This document shows positions 1-8,190 of a stretch of DNA of 55,892 bases, one piece after another. How positions within the stretch are numbered: position 1 is the first letter of the stretch; each line of letters opens with the position of its first letter. Source of the DNA: an uncultured Acidobacteriia bacterium (GTDB lineage Bacteria; Acidobacteriota; Terriglobia; Bryobacterales; Bryobacteraceae); contig CAIKMJ010000016.1 of the NCBI GenBank assembly GCA_903828455.1, forward strand, positions 1 through 55,892, written 5' to 3'. Under the pieces are notes generated by a model. It worked only from the letters and a program-made list of their open reading frames with translations. It was not told the origin of the DNA and ran no database searches. Position numbers and translations under genes: made by a program.

Positions 1-422
1 GCAAAAAGCGCATTGGCCGTGGCATGGGCTCCGGACGCGGCAAGACGTCCACACGCGGCCATAAGGGCGCGCGTTCCATTTCCGGCTACAGCATCATGCG
101 CGGCTTCGAAGGCGGCCAGATGCCGCTGCACCGCCGTCTGCCGAAGCGCGGATTCAATACCATTTTCAAGAAGCATTTCGCCCTTGTGAACCTGCGCGAC
201 CTCGAGAAGCTGGAAGGCAACTCGTTCACGCCCGACAGTCTGCTGGCGCTCGGGGTGATCCATAAGCTCGGCGACGGGCTGAAGGTTCTGGCGAACGGCG
301 AAATCACGCGCGCCATCACCGTGGAAGCGCACGTCTTCTCCAAAGCGGCGGCGGAAAAGATTCAAAAGGCCGGAGGCGAAGCCCGCGTGGTTGGCGCCGG
401 CGCTGCCCCGCAGCAGGCGTAG
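1..422 (+). CDS. rplO: 50S ribosomal protein L15 (5' end missing)
   Basis: This is the C-terminal part of ribosomal protein L15, a 23S rRNA-binding protein of the large subunit. The reading frame is open from base 3 and runs KKRIGRGMGSGRGKTSTRGHKG, the glycine/arginine-rich N-terminal signature of L15, so the ATG at 24 is internal and only about the first ten residues are missing. The Ala/Gly-rich C-terminus is normal for the family. It is followed after 38 bases by secY, the usual order of the spc operon. Confidence 0.95.
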   Translation, partial: KKRIGRGMGSGRGKTSTRGHKGARSISGYSIMRGFEGGQMPLHRRLPKRGFNTIFKKHFALVNLRDLEKLEGNSFTPDSLLALGVIHKLGDGLKVLANGEITRAITVEAHVFSKAAAEKIQKAGGEARVVGAGAAPQQA

Positions 423-460
423 CAAAAGACGAAGGAAATCCGTAAAGGAAACCGAACGCC

Positions 461-1858
461 GTGAACAAGCTGTTTGAAGCCATCAGTAATGTCTTCCGCA
501 TTCCGGATCTCCGGAAGCGGGTAGGGTTTACGTTCCTCATGCTGGCCATCTACCGGCTGGGCAGCTTCATTCCCACGCCCGGCATCAATGTGGTCCGGTG
601 GCAGGACTTCCTGCAGCGTCAGAACGGCTCCATTTTCGGATTCTTCGACCTGTTCGCGGGTGGTAACATTCGGCGCCTGTCGATTTTCGCGCTGGGAATC
701 ATGCCGTATATCACGGCATCGATCATCCTGCAGCTTCTGACTGTGGTTGTTCCGACGCTGGAAAAGCTGCAGAAGGAAGGCGAGCTGGGCCGCCGCAAGA
801 TCACGCAGTGGACGCGTTATCTGACGGTTGGACTCGGCATTGCGCAGTCCTTCGGTATTTCGATGGGCCTGCAGGGGATGTCCGATAACATCGTGATCAA
901 CCCCGGCATCGGTTTTATTCTGCTCACGATTCTCTCGCTCACCACGGGCACGGCCTTCATCATGTGGCTGGGCGAGCAGATCACCGAGCGCGGCATTGGC
1001 AACGGCATGTCGCTGATCATCTTCACCGGCATCGTGGTGGGTGTGCCGGCGGCGATCGGCAATCTGTACACGAACGTATTCGTTACGCATGAATGGAGCG
1101 TGCTGACGCTGGCCATCGTGCTGGTCATGATGGTGTCGGTTGTCGCCTTTATCGTGCTGGTTGAACTGGGCGAGCGGCGGATTCCGGTGCAGTACGCCAA
1201 GCGCGTGGTCGGGCGGCGCGTGATGGGTGGCCAATCGACGCATATGCCGCTGAAGGTGAATGCGGGCGGCGTGATTCCGGTTATCTTCGCCTCGTCGATG
1301 CTGGCGTTTCCGCAGACGGCTGCCAACATTCCGTTTGTCCGCAATAATGCGTGGATCAGCAATACGCTGGCGACAATTCGCCACGGCGAGCCGCTCTACG
1401 TGCTGCTCTTCATTGCGCTGATCGTGTTCTTCTGCTTCTTCTACGTGTCGATCATCTTCAATCCGACCGAAGCGGCCGATAACATGCGCAAGTACGGCGG
1501 ATTTATCCCCGGCATTCGGCCCGGCCGCAGCACGTCCGACTACATGAACACGATTCTGACGCGGATCACGTTCGTGGGCGCGATTTATCTTTCCATTCTC
1601 TGCCTGATCCCCGATGTGATGATCAGCGGAATTCATTTGCAGCATCTGCCGCTGATTGGCGATGCGATTGACAAGACTTTCCCGCGTTTCATCCTCGAAG
1701 GGCTGAACGTGCAGTTTTACTTCGGCGGCACTTCCCTGCTGATCGTGGTGGGCGTGGCGATGGACACGGTCAATCAGATTGAGGCGCAGCTGATTATGCG
1801 CCATTACGAAGGGTTTACTCCGCGGGCCGGACGCATTCGCGGACGCCGCAGTTCCTAG
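461..1858 (+). CDS. secY: Preprotein translocase subunit SecY
   Basis: SecY forms the protein-conducting channel of the Sec translocon in the inner membrane. At 465 residues it is slightly long but otherwise typical, with about ten hydrophobic segments. Family landmarks include the N-terminal RKRVGFTFLMLAIYRLGSFIP-type stretch, GIMPYITASIILQLL near residues 80-95, and a cytosolic loop with GERRIPVQYAKR. The start is GTG at 461, with an AAAGGA ribosome binding site about 11 bases upstream. It follows rplO as in most bacteria. Only about 70 bases separate it from map, so adk, often found between them, is missing here. Confidence 0.97.
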   Translation: MNKLFEAISNVFRIPDLRKRVGFTFLMLAIYRLGSFIPTPGINVVRWQDFLQRQNGSIFGFFDLFAGGNIRRLSIFALGIMPYITASIILQLLTVVVPTLEKLQKEGELGRRKITQWTRYLTVGLGIAQSFGISMGLQGMSDNIVINPGIGFILLTILSLTTGTAFIMWLGEQITERGIGNGMSLIIFTGIVVGVPAAIGNLYTNVFVTHEWSVLTLAIVLVMMVSVVAFIVLVELGERRIPVQYAKRVVGRRVMGGQSTHMPLKVNAGGVIPVIFASSMLAFPQTAANIPFVRNNAWISNTLATIRHGEPLYVLLFIALIVFFCFFYVSIIFNPTEAADNMRKYGGFIPGIRPGRSTSDYMNTILTRITFVGAIYLSILCLIPDVMISGIHLQHLPLIGDAIDKTFPRFILEGLNVQFYFGGTSLLIVVGVAMDTVNQIEAQLIMRHYEGFTPRAGRIRGRRSS

Positions 1859-1929
1859 TCGATGGCGGTGGCAGTGGTATTGAACGACGTCCGCCGGCCG
1901 TGCGGGATTCCGGCAGCGGGAGTCACCCG

Positions 1930-2700
1930 GTGATTGTCCGCAAGACACGCGCCGAGCTGGAGAAGATGCGCCGCAGCGGTTTGCTGGTGTACGAGATTCT
2001 CCAGGCGTTGGGCAGGATGGTCGAAGAAGGGATTTCGACCTGGGATCTGGAAGTAGCGGCGGTCAAAATGATGGCCGACGCGGGTGCGAAGCCGGCGTTC
2101 AAGGGCTATTATGTACCGGCCGCCGGGGAACGTTACAAGTACGTGCTGTGTACCTCGATCAACGAGGAGATCGTGCACGGCATGCCCAACCCGAAGCGAA
2201 TTCTGAAGGGCGGCGATATCGTCTCGATCGATACGGGCGTTTCGCTGGAAGGCTATTTCGGCGACTCGGCTTTGACGGTTCCGGTCGGCGCGGTGAGTGA
2301 GCAGACGCAGAAGCTCCTCGATGTAACGCGGGAATCGCTGGAGCTGGCGATTGAGCAGGTTCGCGAAGGCAACCGGCTGTTTGATATTTGCGGGACGGTG
2401 GAGGAGCATGTGGTGAAGAACGGCTTCTCCATTGTTCGGGAGTACGTGGGACACGGGATCGGGACGCAGCTCCATGAAGAGCCGCAGGTTCCTAATTACG
2501 TGGACCGCAAGAATGAAAACCCGCGGCTTCGCGAGGGTATGGTGCTGGCGATCGAACCGATGGTGAATGCCGGACGGCCCGAGGCAAAGGTTTTGAAGGA
2601 TAAGTGGACCGCGGTCGCCAAAGACGGCTCGTACTCGGCTCACTTTGAACATTGTGTTGCAGTGACTCCGGAGGGCCCCTGGGTGCTGACCCGGCCCTGA
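1930..2700 (+). CDS. map: Methionine aminopeptidase, type I
   Basis: This cytosolic dinuclear metal enzyme removes the initiator methionine from nascent proteins. Counting from GTG 1930 (256 residues), all five metal ligands are present: D101, D112, H175, E209 and E240. The conserved substrate-contacting His is in the IVHG motif (H83). I prefer GTG 1930 over ATG 1900 because GGGAG lies about eight bases upstream and the protein then begins VIVRKTRAELEKM, matching the usual type I N-terminus. It lies between secY and infA, as is common in the spc operon. Confidence 0.93.
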   Translation: MIVRKTRAELEKMRRSGLLVYEILQALGRMVEEGISTWDLEVAAVKMMADAGAKPAFKGYYVPAAGERYKYVLCTSINEEIVHGMPNPKRILKGGDIVSIDTGVSLEGYFGDSALTVPVGAVSEQTQKLLDVTRESLELAIEQVREGNRLFDICGTVEEHVVKNGFSIVREYVGHGIGTQLHEEPQVPNYVDRKNENPRLREGMVLAIEPMVNAGRPEAKVLKDKWTAVAKDGSYSAHFEHCVAVTPEGPWVLTRP

Positions 2701-2709
2701 GCTGAAGCG

Positions 2710-2910
2710 ATGGTGTTGCCGGCCGTGGTTACAGAGGAGTTGCCGGGGTTGTTGTTCCGGCTGGAACTGGATGACCGGTCGCAGGTTCTGGCTCACGGAG
2801 CTGGTTCGGCGGTAAAGAACTGGGTACGGTTGTTGCCGGGTGACCGAGTGGAAGTCGAACTGGCGGAGCAGGATCCTTCGCGAGGACGAATTTTGCGGAA
2901 ACTGCCCTGA
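2710..2910 (+). CDS. infA: Translation initiation factor IF-1, divergent
   Basis: This is a 66-residue single OB-fold protein. The core LPGLLFRLELDD...VLAHGAGSAVKNWVRLLPGDRVEVEL aligns with the IF-1 core (LPNxMFRVEL, LAHxSGKMRKNYIRxLPGDKVxVEL), and the downstream GRI(L) matches the conserved GRI motif. The normally invariant SGKMRKNYIR loop is changed to GAGSAVKNWVR, losing basic residues that contact 16S helix 44, and the N-terminal KxDxIxxxG stretch is reduced. Position between map and rpmJ is the canonical infA site. It could be the only IF-1 of the organism or a divergent paralog. Confidence 0.8.
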   Translation: MVLPAVVTEELPGLLFRLELDDRSQVLAHGAGSAVKNWVRLLPGDRVEVELAEQDPSRGRILRKLP

Positions 2911-2943
2911 CGGGCGGGTTCGGAAGCGGGCGGATCGGGCGTT

Positions 2944-2974
2944 TTGACCGCGGCCTCGATGCCTGCGGTAAGAT
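2944..2974 (+). promoter_or_regulatory. Candidate sigma-70-like promoter before rpmJ
   Basis: A TTGACC box (2944-2949) and TAAGAT (2969-2974) are separated by 19 bases in the 98-base gap before rpmJ. It might drive rpmJ-rpsM-rpsK separately from the upstream operon. The spacing is long, and this is inferred from consensus only. Confidence 0.3.
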
Positions 2975-3008
2975 AGAAGATTGTGTGCAGTTAAAGTGAG
3001 ATATTGAT

Positions 3009-3122
3009 ATGAAAGTTCGCGCATCGGTTAAGAAAATCTGCGACAAGTGCAAGCTGATCCACCGCGAAGGCGTGGTGCGGGTGATTTGCGTCAACCCGAA
3101 GCATAAGCAGCGGCAAGGTTAA
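3009..3122 (+). CDS. rpmJ: 50S ribosomal protein L36
   Basis: This 37-residue protein begins [15 protein letters not shown] and ends NPKHKQRQG. It carries the L36 zinc ligands C11, C14, C27 and H32, so it is the zinc-binding (C+) form. It is too short for many ORF callers. It sits between infA and rpsM, and its stop codon overlaps the AAAGGA ribosome binding site of rpsM, which suggests coupled translation. Confidence 0.96.
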   Translation: MKVRASVKKICDKCKLIHREGVVRVICVNPKHKQRQG

Positions 3123-3132
3123 AGGAAAATAC

Positions 3133-3519
3133 ATGGCACGTATTGCTGGCGTCGACCTGCCCCCGAAGAAACGGGCGGAAATCGGACTGACTTACATCTA
3201 CGGCATTGGCCGGACACGCTCGAAGAGCCTGCTCCACCGCGCCGGTATCGATCCGAATAAGAAAATTGCCGACATGACGGAAGAAGAGACCAACCACATC
3301 CGTCAGATTCTGGAAGAAGAAGGCGCGGTGGAAGGCGATCTCCGCAAGGAAGTCTCGCTGAACATCCGGCGCCACATTGAAATGGGCTCCTATCGCGGCC
3401 TGCGGCATCGCCGCGGACTTCCCACGCGGGGCCAGCGCACCCACACCAACGCCCGCACCCGCAAGGGACCGCGCAAGGGCACGGTGGCGAATAAGAAGAA
3501 AGCGACGGCGAAGACCTAA
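3133..3519 (+). CDS. rpsM: 30S ribosomal protein S13
   Basis: S13 sits in the head of the small subunit and contacts the P-site tRNA and L5 (bridge B1). At 128 residues it has the family N-terminus [14 protein letters not shown], the [10 protein letters not shown] motif, and the basic C-terminal tail [19 protein letters not shown] that reaches the decoding centre. An AAAGGA site lies six bases upstream of ATG 3133. The stop overlaps the rpsK start by one base, indicating translational coupling. Confidence 0.97.
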   Translation: MARIAGVDLPPKKRAEIGLTYIYGIGRTRSKSLLHRAGIDPNKKIADMTEEETNHIRQILEEEGAVEGDLRKEVSLNIRRHIEMGSYRGLRHRRGLPTRGQRTHTNARTRKGPRKGTVANKKKATAKT

Positions 3520-3926
3520 TGGCCAAGGCACCAGTCAAGGGCGGAAAAAAGAAGTCCTTCAAGAAGAAAGAAAAACGTGTTGTACACACGGGCGTCGTGC
3601 ACATTCAGGCGACGTTCAACAACACGATCGTGACCATCGCCGATTCGGAAGGCAACACGGTATCGTGGTCGAGCGCGGGATCGCTCGGCTTCCGCGGTTC
3701 GCGCAAGGGCACGCCGTTCGCCGCGCAGCAGGCCGCACTCACGGCTGCCAATAAGGCGACCGAAGTTGGTCTCCGCAGCGTGGAAGTTCGCGTGAGCGGG
3801 CCCGGTTCGGGACGCGAATCGGCGGTTCGCGCGCTTTCGACGGCCGGCATCGATGTGCGGGCCATTCGCGATACCACGGCGATTCCCCACAACGGCTGCC
3901 GCCCGCCCAAAAAGCGCCGCGTCTGA
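3519..3926 (+). CDS. rpsK: 30S ribosomal protein S11
   Basis: S11 is a platform protein near the E site. The 135-residue product has a Lys-rich N-terminal extension, then [48 protein letters not shown], and the C-terminal [18 protein letters not shown] signature. It starts inside the rpsM stop (TAATG) and is followed by a 131-base leader before rpsD. Confidence 0.97.
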   Translation: MAKAPVKGGKKKSFKKKEKRVVHTGVVHIQATFNNTIVTIADSEGNTVSWSSAGSLGFRGSRKGTPFAAQQAALTAANKATEVGLRSVEVRVSGPGSGRESAVRALSTAGIDVRAIRDTTAIPHNGCRPPKKRRV

Positions 3927-4018
3927 TCCGGTTAAGTCGTTACTGTAGAATAAGAGTTCAGGTAATCAGGTAGTAAAGCGGGATGAAGGCGACAGCCGTA
4001 AACCGCACGTAGCCAGAC

Positions 4019-4035
4019 TGGCCCCCGAGGGGCCA
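4019..4035 (+). promoter_or_regulatory. Hairpin in the rpsD leader
   Basis: A perfect 7-bp inverted repeat (TGGCCCC, loop CGA, GGGGCCA) ends seven bases before the AAGGAGAAGG ribosome binding site of rpsD. Ribosomal protein S4 represses its own operon by binding a leader structure in several bacteria. This hairpin is well placed for that, but no full S4 pseudoknot was recognised. Confidence 0.4.
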
Positions 4036-4057
4036 TCTGAACAAGGAGAAGGAAAAC

Positions 4058-4690
4058 TTGGCACGTTATAGAGGCCCTGTGTGCCGCCTTTGCCGGCGCG
4101 AGGCCACCAAACTGTTTCTGAAAGGCGAGCGCTGCCACACCGAGAAGTGCGCAATTGAAAAGCGCAATTTCGTTCCCGGTCAGCATGGCAAGGATCGCAA
4201 AGCGAAGATTGTGGGCTACGGTCTGCAACTGCGCGAAAAGCAGAAGGTTCGCCGCATCTACGGCGTACTGGAATCCCAGTTCCGCATCACGTTCGAAAAG
4301 GCTGTGAAGATGAAGGGCATCACGGGCGAAAATCTGCTCGGAACCCTGGAACGCCGCATGGACAACGTGATTTACCGGATGGGTCTGGCGACCAGCCGCG
4401 CGCAGGCGCGCCAGATCGTTCGCCACGGCCACATTCAGGTGAATGGGCGCAAGATGAACATCCCCTCCTTCATCGTGAAGCCGGGCGACGAGATCTCGGT
4501 GCGCGAAACCAGCAAGAACAACGCTGCTATTCTCGCCTCCCGCGACGCCACGGCGCACGCGCCGGCGCCGTCCTGGATGGACGTGGACCGCGAAAACCTG
4601 AAGGGACGCATCAACAGCACGCCGCGCCGCGATGAACTCACGCAGGTGCCGATCAACGAACAGCTGATCGTCGAACTTTACAGCAAGTAG
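4058..4690 (+). CDS. rpsD: 30S ribosomal protein S4 (zinc-binding form)
   Basis: S4 is a primary 16S rRNA-binding protein that nucleates 30S assembly. The 210-residue protein starts at TTG 4058 behind a strong AAGGAGAAGG site, giving the expected N-terminus MARYRGPVCRLCRRE. C9, C12, C26 and C31 form a zinc site, so this is the C+ type. The S4 RNA-binding domain is seen around residues 97-160 (RMDNVIYRMGLATSRAQARQ, HIQVNGRK). Followed by a terminator-like hairpin before rpoA. Confidence 0.96.
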   Translation: MARYRGPVCRLCRREATKLFLKGERCHTEKCAIEKRNFVPGQHGKDRKAKIVGYGLQLREKQKVRRIYGVLESQFRITFEKAVKMKGITGENLLGTLERRMDNVIYRMGLATSRAQARQIVRHGHIQVNGRKMNIPSFIVKPGDEISVRETSKNNAAILASRDATAHAPAPSWMDVDRENLKGRINSTPRRDELTQVPINEQLIVELYSK

Positions 4691-4696
4691 TTTCCC

Positions 4697-4730
4697 GGCC
4701 GCCGCGCGTGATCCGCGTGGCGGCCTCTTT
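4697..4730 (+). terminator. Hairpin between rpsD and rpoA (attenuator or terminator)
   Basis: A 12-bp stem (4697-4708 with 4714-4725, one G-T wobble) closes a five-base loop and is followed by TCTTTGTGTT. The U tract is weak, so partial termination that sets rpoA-rplQ levels is plausible. Confidence 0.5.
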
Positions 4731-4807
4731 GTGTTCCGTAGTTGCAGTGAAACCGGCATGCGCGGATTGAGATAAAGCCGTGCCGCGATTGGAGTAGAAA
4801 ACAACGT

Positions 4808-5842
4808 ATGTTCAAGGGCTTCCAAAAACCGAAACGTCTGGTCGCAAATACCGAGACCCTCACCGAGCGCTACGGGCAGTTCACCGCCCAGCCGTTCCAG
4901 CGCGGGTTTGGCACAACGATTGGCAATTCCCTGCGCCGCGTCCTGCTGTCCAGCATTGAAGGCGCCGCTATCACCGCCGTTCGAATTGAAGGCGTGGATC
5001 ACGAGTTCAGCCCGATTCCGGGCGTGGTGGAAGACGCCACCGATATCATCCTGAACCTGAAGCAGGTGCCGTTCAAGGTGATCGGCGAGAATGTGAAGTC
5101 GGTGCGACTGGTGGCCGATAAGGCCGGCGAAGTGTTTTCGGGCTCCATCCAGACGGATGCAGACGTGGAAGTGCTGGATCGTAACCTCCATATCGCGACG
5201 GTGAGCGAAGGCGGCAAGCTCGACATCGAGATGCGGCTGAAGCCTGGCCGTGGTTATGTCAGCGCGGATAAGAATTTCGACGAAGATCTCGCGATCGGCT
5301 ATATTCCGATCGATTCGGTTCACTCGCCGGTTCGTAAGGTGAACTTCACAGTGGAAGCTGCCCGTCTCGGCCAGATGACCGATTACGACAAGCTCACGCT
5401 GGAAGTCTGGACCAACGGCGCTATTTCGCCGCAGGACGCGATCGGCCACGCCGCAAAGCTCCTGAAGGACCACATGACGATCTTCATCAATTTCGAAGAG
5501 ATCGCCGAGTCCGTGGAAGAGCAGCCGGAACGTGGCATGGACCGCGTCAGCGACCAGTTGAACCGCAGCGTGGAAGAGCTGGAACTTTCGGTGCGTTCCT
5601 ACAACTGCCTGAAGAACGCCGGCATTCAGACGATTGGCGAACTGGTACAGAAGTCGGAATCGGAAATGCTGCGTACGAAGAATTTCGGCCGCAAGTCGCT
5701 CAACGAAATCAAAGAAATCCTCATGACCATGGGCCTTGGCCTTGGCATGAAGCCGGATCAAAACGGACGCCTGGTTGCAGGCCCGCCGTCGGCGTCCGGA
5801 CCGCTGCCGGACGATCTGCCCGATGATGAGCAGTTTGCCTGA
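4808..5842 (+). CDS. rpoA: DNA-directed RNA polymerase alpha subunit
   Basis: Alpha dimerises to scaffold RNA polymerase assembly. The N-terminal domain (about residues 1-230) shows [22 protein letters not shown] and the [17 protein letters not shown] loop. After a linker with EEQPE, the C-terminal domain (about 255-325) has the [15 protein letters not shown] and [17 protein letters not shown] signatures used to contact UP elements and activators. At 344 residues it has a short acidic tail. It follows rpsD and precedes rplQ, the standard alpha-operon order. Confidence 0.97.
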   Translation: MFKGFQKPKRLVANTETLTERYGQFTAQPFQRGFGTTIGNSLRRVLLSSIEGAAITAVRIEGVDHEFSPIPGVVEDATDIILNLKQVPFKVIGENVKSVRLVADKAGEVFSGSIQTDADVEVLDRNLHIATVSEGGKLDIEMRLKPGRGYVSADKNFDEDLAIGYIPIDSVHSPVRKVNFTVEAARLGQMTDYDKLTLEVWTNGAISPQDAIGHAAKLLKDHMTIFINFEEIAESVEEQPERGMDRVSDQLNRSVEELELSVRSYNCLKNAGIQTIGELVQKSESEMLRTKNFGRKSLNEIKEILMTMGLGLGMKPDQNGRLVAGPPSASGPLPDDLPDDEQFA

Positions 5843-5891
5843 TCAGGTATCGAGAAACGAAACAGATTCGCATCACAGGTAAGTAAACAAA

Positions 5892-6335
5892 ATGAGACAC
5901 AGATTTGGCAACGCAAAACTGAAGCGCGACATCGGGTCCCGCAACAGCCTGCTGAAGAACCTGACCACCAGCGTGGTCCTCGAAGAGCGCGTGATCACCA
6001 CTGTCCCGAAGGCGAAGGCAGTGCAGCCGCTGGTCGAAAAGATGATTACACTGGCGAAGGCGGACACGCTGCATACGCGCCGCCAGGCGGCCGCATATCT
6101 CACCACTCCGAAGTCCGTGCAAAAGCTGTTCGAGACGCTCGGCTCGCGCTTTGGCCAGCGCAACGGCGGCTACACGCGGATTACGCGCCTTGGCAACCGC
6201 CGCGGCGACGGCGCCGAACTTGCCATGCTGGAACTGGTGGGGTCGGAACTGGTGAAGCGCGCCGAAGAACGCGCAAAGCGGAAGGAAGAGCGGCTCAAGG
6301 CCCAGCAGGAAGGCACCGAGCCCGAAGCAGAATAG
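5892..6335 (+). CDS. rplQ: 50S ribosomal protein L17
   Basis: L17 lies near the polypeptide exit tunnel. The sequence opens MRHRFGNAKLKR, a slightly altered form of the family start, and includes NLTTSVVLEERVITT, KAKAVQPLVEKMITLAK and NGGYTRITRLGNRRGDGAELAMLEL. The 147-residue length includes a charged Glu/Lys-rich C-terminal extension. It is the last gene of the operon and is followed 25 bases later by an intrinsic terminator. Confidence 0.96.
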   Translation: MRHRFGNAKLKRDIGSRNSLLKNLTTSVVLEERVITTVPKAKAVQPLVEKMITLAKADTLHTRRQAAAYLTTPKSVQKLFETLGSRFGQRNGGYTRITRLGNRRGDGAELAMLELVGSELVKRAEERAKRKEERLKAQQEGTEPEAE

Positions 6336-6360
6336 GCTCGGCCGAGCTCAAGAGTACAGA

Positions 6361-6395
6361 CCGCAGGTGGCTCGCGCCGCCTGCGGTTTTTTATT
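6361..6395 (+). terminator. Intrinsic terminator of the ribosomal operon
   Basis: An 11-bp GC-rich stem (6361-6371 with 6376-6386, one wobble) with a TCGC loop is followed by six T residues and ATT. It ends the rplO-rplQ transcript and lies just before the convergent gene at 6423. Confidence 0.88.
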
Positions 6396-6422
6396 GCCGC
6401 CGCCGAGCTTACTGGTCGTCAG

Positions 6423-6716
6423 CTACTGTTCGTCCGGTCTTGCCTCCGCTTCATCGGAAACGTCGGCGCCATCCGCCTGTGCCTTCGCAATCGCCTGGCG
6501 TGCCGCGTCCAGCATGTGTTGCGGCACTTGCACCTGAAATTCCATGCTCGGCAGCATGTGCGGCCCGACATAAATCGCAGGAATCCCATTCGACTGCAAA
6601 ACTCCTAGAATCGTCATTGCTTCCATTTCGCCTTCAAAGCTCGACGAACTGAACGCCGCCACCAGCGGCTCGTCAGGCGCCGGATCCGACGCCCTGCCCT
6701 GCCCGTTGTTTGTCAT
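6423..6716 (-). CDS. DUF2007-like putative signal-transducing protein
   Basis: This small protein (97 residues from ATG 6716) resembles the DUF2007 group of unknown function. It has EGEMEAMTILGVLQSNGIPAIYVG, the pattern of short proteins that read as LxxAxxxxxxLxxxGIPxxV, then FQVQVPQHMLDAARQAIAKAQA, a typical C-terminal helix of that fold. An acidic tail follows. A longer reading frame to 6767 exists, but its extra 17 residues run into a tandem repeat and look non-coding. It converges on the ribosomal terminator and is monocistronic. The family assignment is moderate; the function is unknown. Confidence 0.6.
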   Translation of the reverse strand: MTNNGQGRASDPAPDEPLVAAFSSSSFEGEMEAMTILGVLQSNGIPAIYVGPHMLPSMEFQVQVPQHMLDAARQAIAKAQADGADVSDEAEARPDEQ

Positions 6717-6767
6717 GCTTTCACGATAATCCTTTTTTGCCGCGAGCGGCACACTGAATCGCTCCAC

Positions 6768-6808
6768 GTTGGGAGTGCTGTGTTGGGAGTGCTGTGTTGG
6801 GAGTGCTG
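6768..6808. repeat. 14-bp tandem repeat, three copies
   Basis: The unit GTTGGGAGTGCTGT is repeated in direct tandem at 6768-6781, 6782-6795 and 6796-6808 (last copy incomplete), in the gap between the divergent DUF2007-like and YtxH-like genes. Confidence 0.9.
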
Positions 6809-6928
6809 AGCTTTGAATCCCGGCACCGATCTGTCACAACTGCCTTCTTGCGGATAGAATAGGGGTATAGCACGGTCGCGAACTGAATCCAGTGATGAAA
6901 AATGCACCGGCTGACAAAGGAGCGAGAC

Positions 6929-7234
6929 ATGGAAGAACGAGACAACGGCGGTAGCGGCATCGGTTGGTTTCTGGCAGGTGCGGTGATCGGCGCCGGCGCG
7001 GCTATTCTCTTCGCGCCTCGCAGCGGCAGCGATACGCGGAAGGCTATCGGCAGAACAACGAAGGAAGGCCGCGACGCGATGGAATCGAGCGGACGCGAAT
7101 TGATGGACCGCGGACGGGAGCTGTACGAGCGCGGGCGCAAGATCGCCGACGAAGCGGCCGAATTGTTTGAGCGGGGCCGCAAGCTGGTTCAGGGCGAGGA
7201 AGCGGCAGGCCTCGACGGCAAGGCTCACGGATAG
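6929..7234 (+). CDS. YtxH-domain small membrane-anchored protein
   Basis: This 101-residue protein has an N-terminal glycine-rich transmembrane segment (GIGWFLAGAVIGAGAAILFAP) directly followed by RSGSDTR, the hallmark of the YtxH/general stress family. A long, highly charged helix with heptad-like ERGRK/DRGREL repeats follows. I start at ATG 6929 because AAAGGAG lies about seven bases upstream; the ATG at 6902 lacks a site. Such proteins are often stress-induced, but the biochemical role is unknown. It is monocistronic, with the MBL-fold gene about 100 bases downstream. Confidence 0.72.
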   Translation: MEERDNGGSGIGWFLAGAVIGAGAAILFAPRSGSDTRKAIGRTTKEGRDAMESSGRELMDRGRELYERGRKIADEAAELFERGRKLVQGEEAAGLDGKAHG

Positions 7235-7332
7235 CGTTTTCGCAGTAAGCAGAGTCAACGGAGGCGCCCGCAGCGCGACGGCGCGGTCGGCATGCGGGCG
7301 CGGTATACGGACGGATTACGCTGATACAACCT

Positions 7333-8190
7333 GTGTCTTCGCACCTGACTGCCCTGACGATCGGCGATACCAGAATCACGCTGCTGCGCGCCGGCGCTTA
7401 CTGGTGGGACGGCGGCGCGATGTTCGGGGTTGTGCCGCGGTCGCTCTGGGGCAAAACGCATCAGCCAGATGAGCAGAACCGCATCGAATGCGGCCTGAAC
7501 TGCTGCGTGGTGGAGACAGCCGATCACCGTATTCTGATCGACACCGGTGGCGGGGTTCGGTTCGATGAACGCGCACGTGAGCGGCAGAAGATGCCGCAGC
7601 CTCCGCAGCTTCGCGAAGTGCTGGCGGCGGCTGGATTCGAACCGGAAACATTCGACACGGTAATCAACACCCATCTTCACTGGGATCATTGCGGGGGAAA
7701 TACGGTGGATGAGAACGGGCGGGCCGTGGCTTCCCTGCCCCACGCCCGGTATTTTGTGCAGCGCGGCGAGCTGCTGCATGCCCGGGAACAGCACCCGCGG
7801 GATGCCGTGAGCTACCGCGCCATCAACTACGAGCCGCTGCTGGAGGCAGGTCAGCTGCATCTGATTGAAGGTGACCGCGAGATTGTGCCGGGCGTTGCGG
7901 TACGCGTGGCGCCGGGGCACAACCGCGACATGATGGTTGTCCTGGTGCGTTCCGGACATGACACGTGGTGCCATGCCGCGGATCTGGCGCCGTTCGCGGC
8001 GCAGATCACGCCGACCTGGGTGGCCGGATTCGATCTCTACCCGATGGAGACGATCGCGCAAAAGCAGGAGTTGTTTTCGCGCGCCGCGGCCGAGGGGTGG
8101 TGGCTGAGCTTCGCGCATGAGCCGCGGCTGGCGTTTGCGAAGATCGAAACACGCGAGGGCAAATGGCGGACAACGGAGACAAGGGCGTGA
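7333..8190 (+). CDS. Metallo-beta-lactamase-fold hydrolase (lactonase-like)
   Basis: This 285-residue MBL-fold protein is probably a cytosolic hydrolase of the type that includes N-acyl homoserine lactonases. Metal ligands are clear: the HxHxDH motif at H114, H116, D118 and H119, H196 in the PGH motif, D217, and H262 near the C-terminus. The N-terminal GGAMFGVVPRSLW stretch is typical of the AhlD/lactonase-like subgroup. It starts at GTG 7333, with no strong ribosome binding site. Its end overlaps the start of the aldehyde dehydrogenase by 28 bases, so the two are co-translated. The substrate cannot be told from sequence. Confidence 0.8.
   Translation: MSSHLTALTIGDTRITLLRAGAYWWDGGAMFGVVPRSLWGKTHQPDEQNRIECGLNCCVVETADHRILIDTGGGVRFDERARERQKMPQPPQLREVLAAAGFEPETFDTVINTHLHWDHCGGNTVDENGRAVASLPHARYFVQRGELLHAREQHPRDAVSYRAINYEPLLEAGQLHLIEGDREIVPGVAVRVAPGHNRDMMVVLVRSGHDTWCHAADLAPFAAQITPTWVAGFDLYPMETIAQKQELFSRAAAEGWWLSFAHEPRLAFAKIETREGKWRTTETRA

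Noticed and set aside
362-1948. Long minus-strand open frame of 528 codons
   Set aside because: It is the antisense shadow of secY, with a His/Arg/Asp-rich composition typical of such shadows and no family resemblance.
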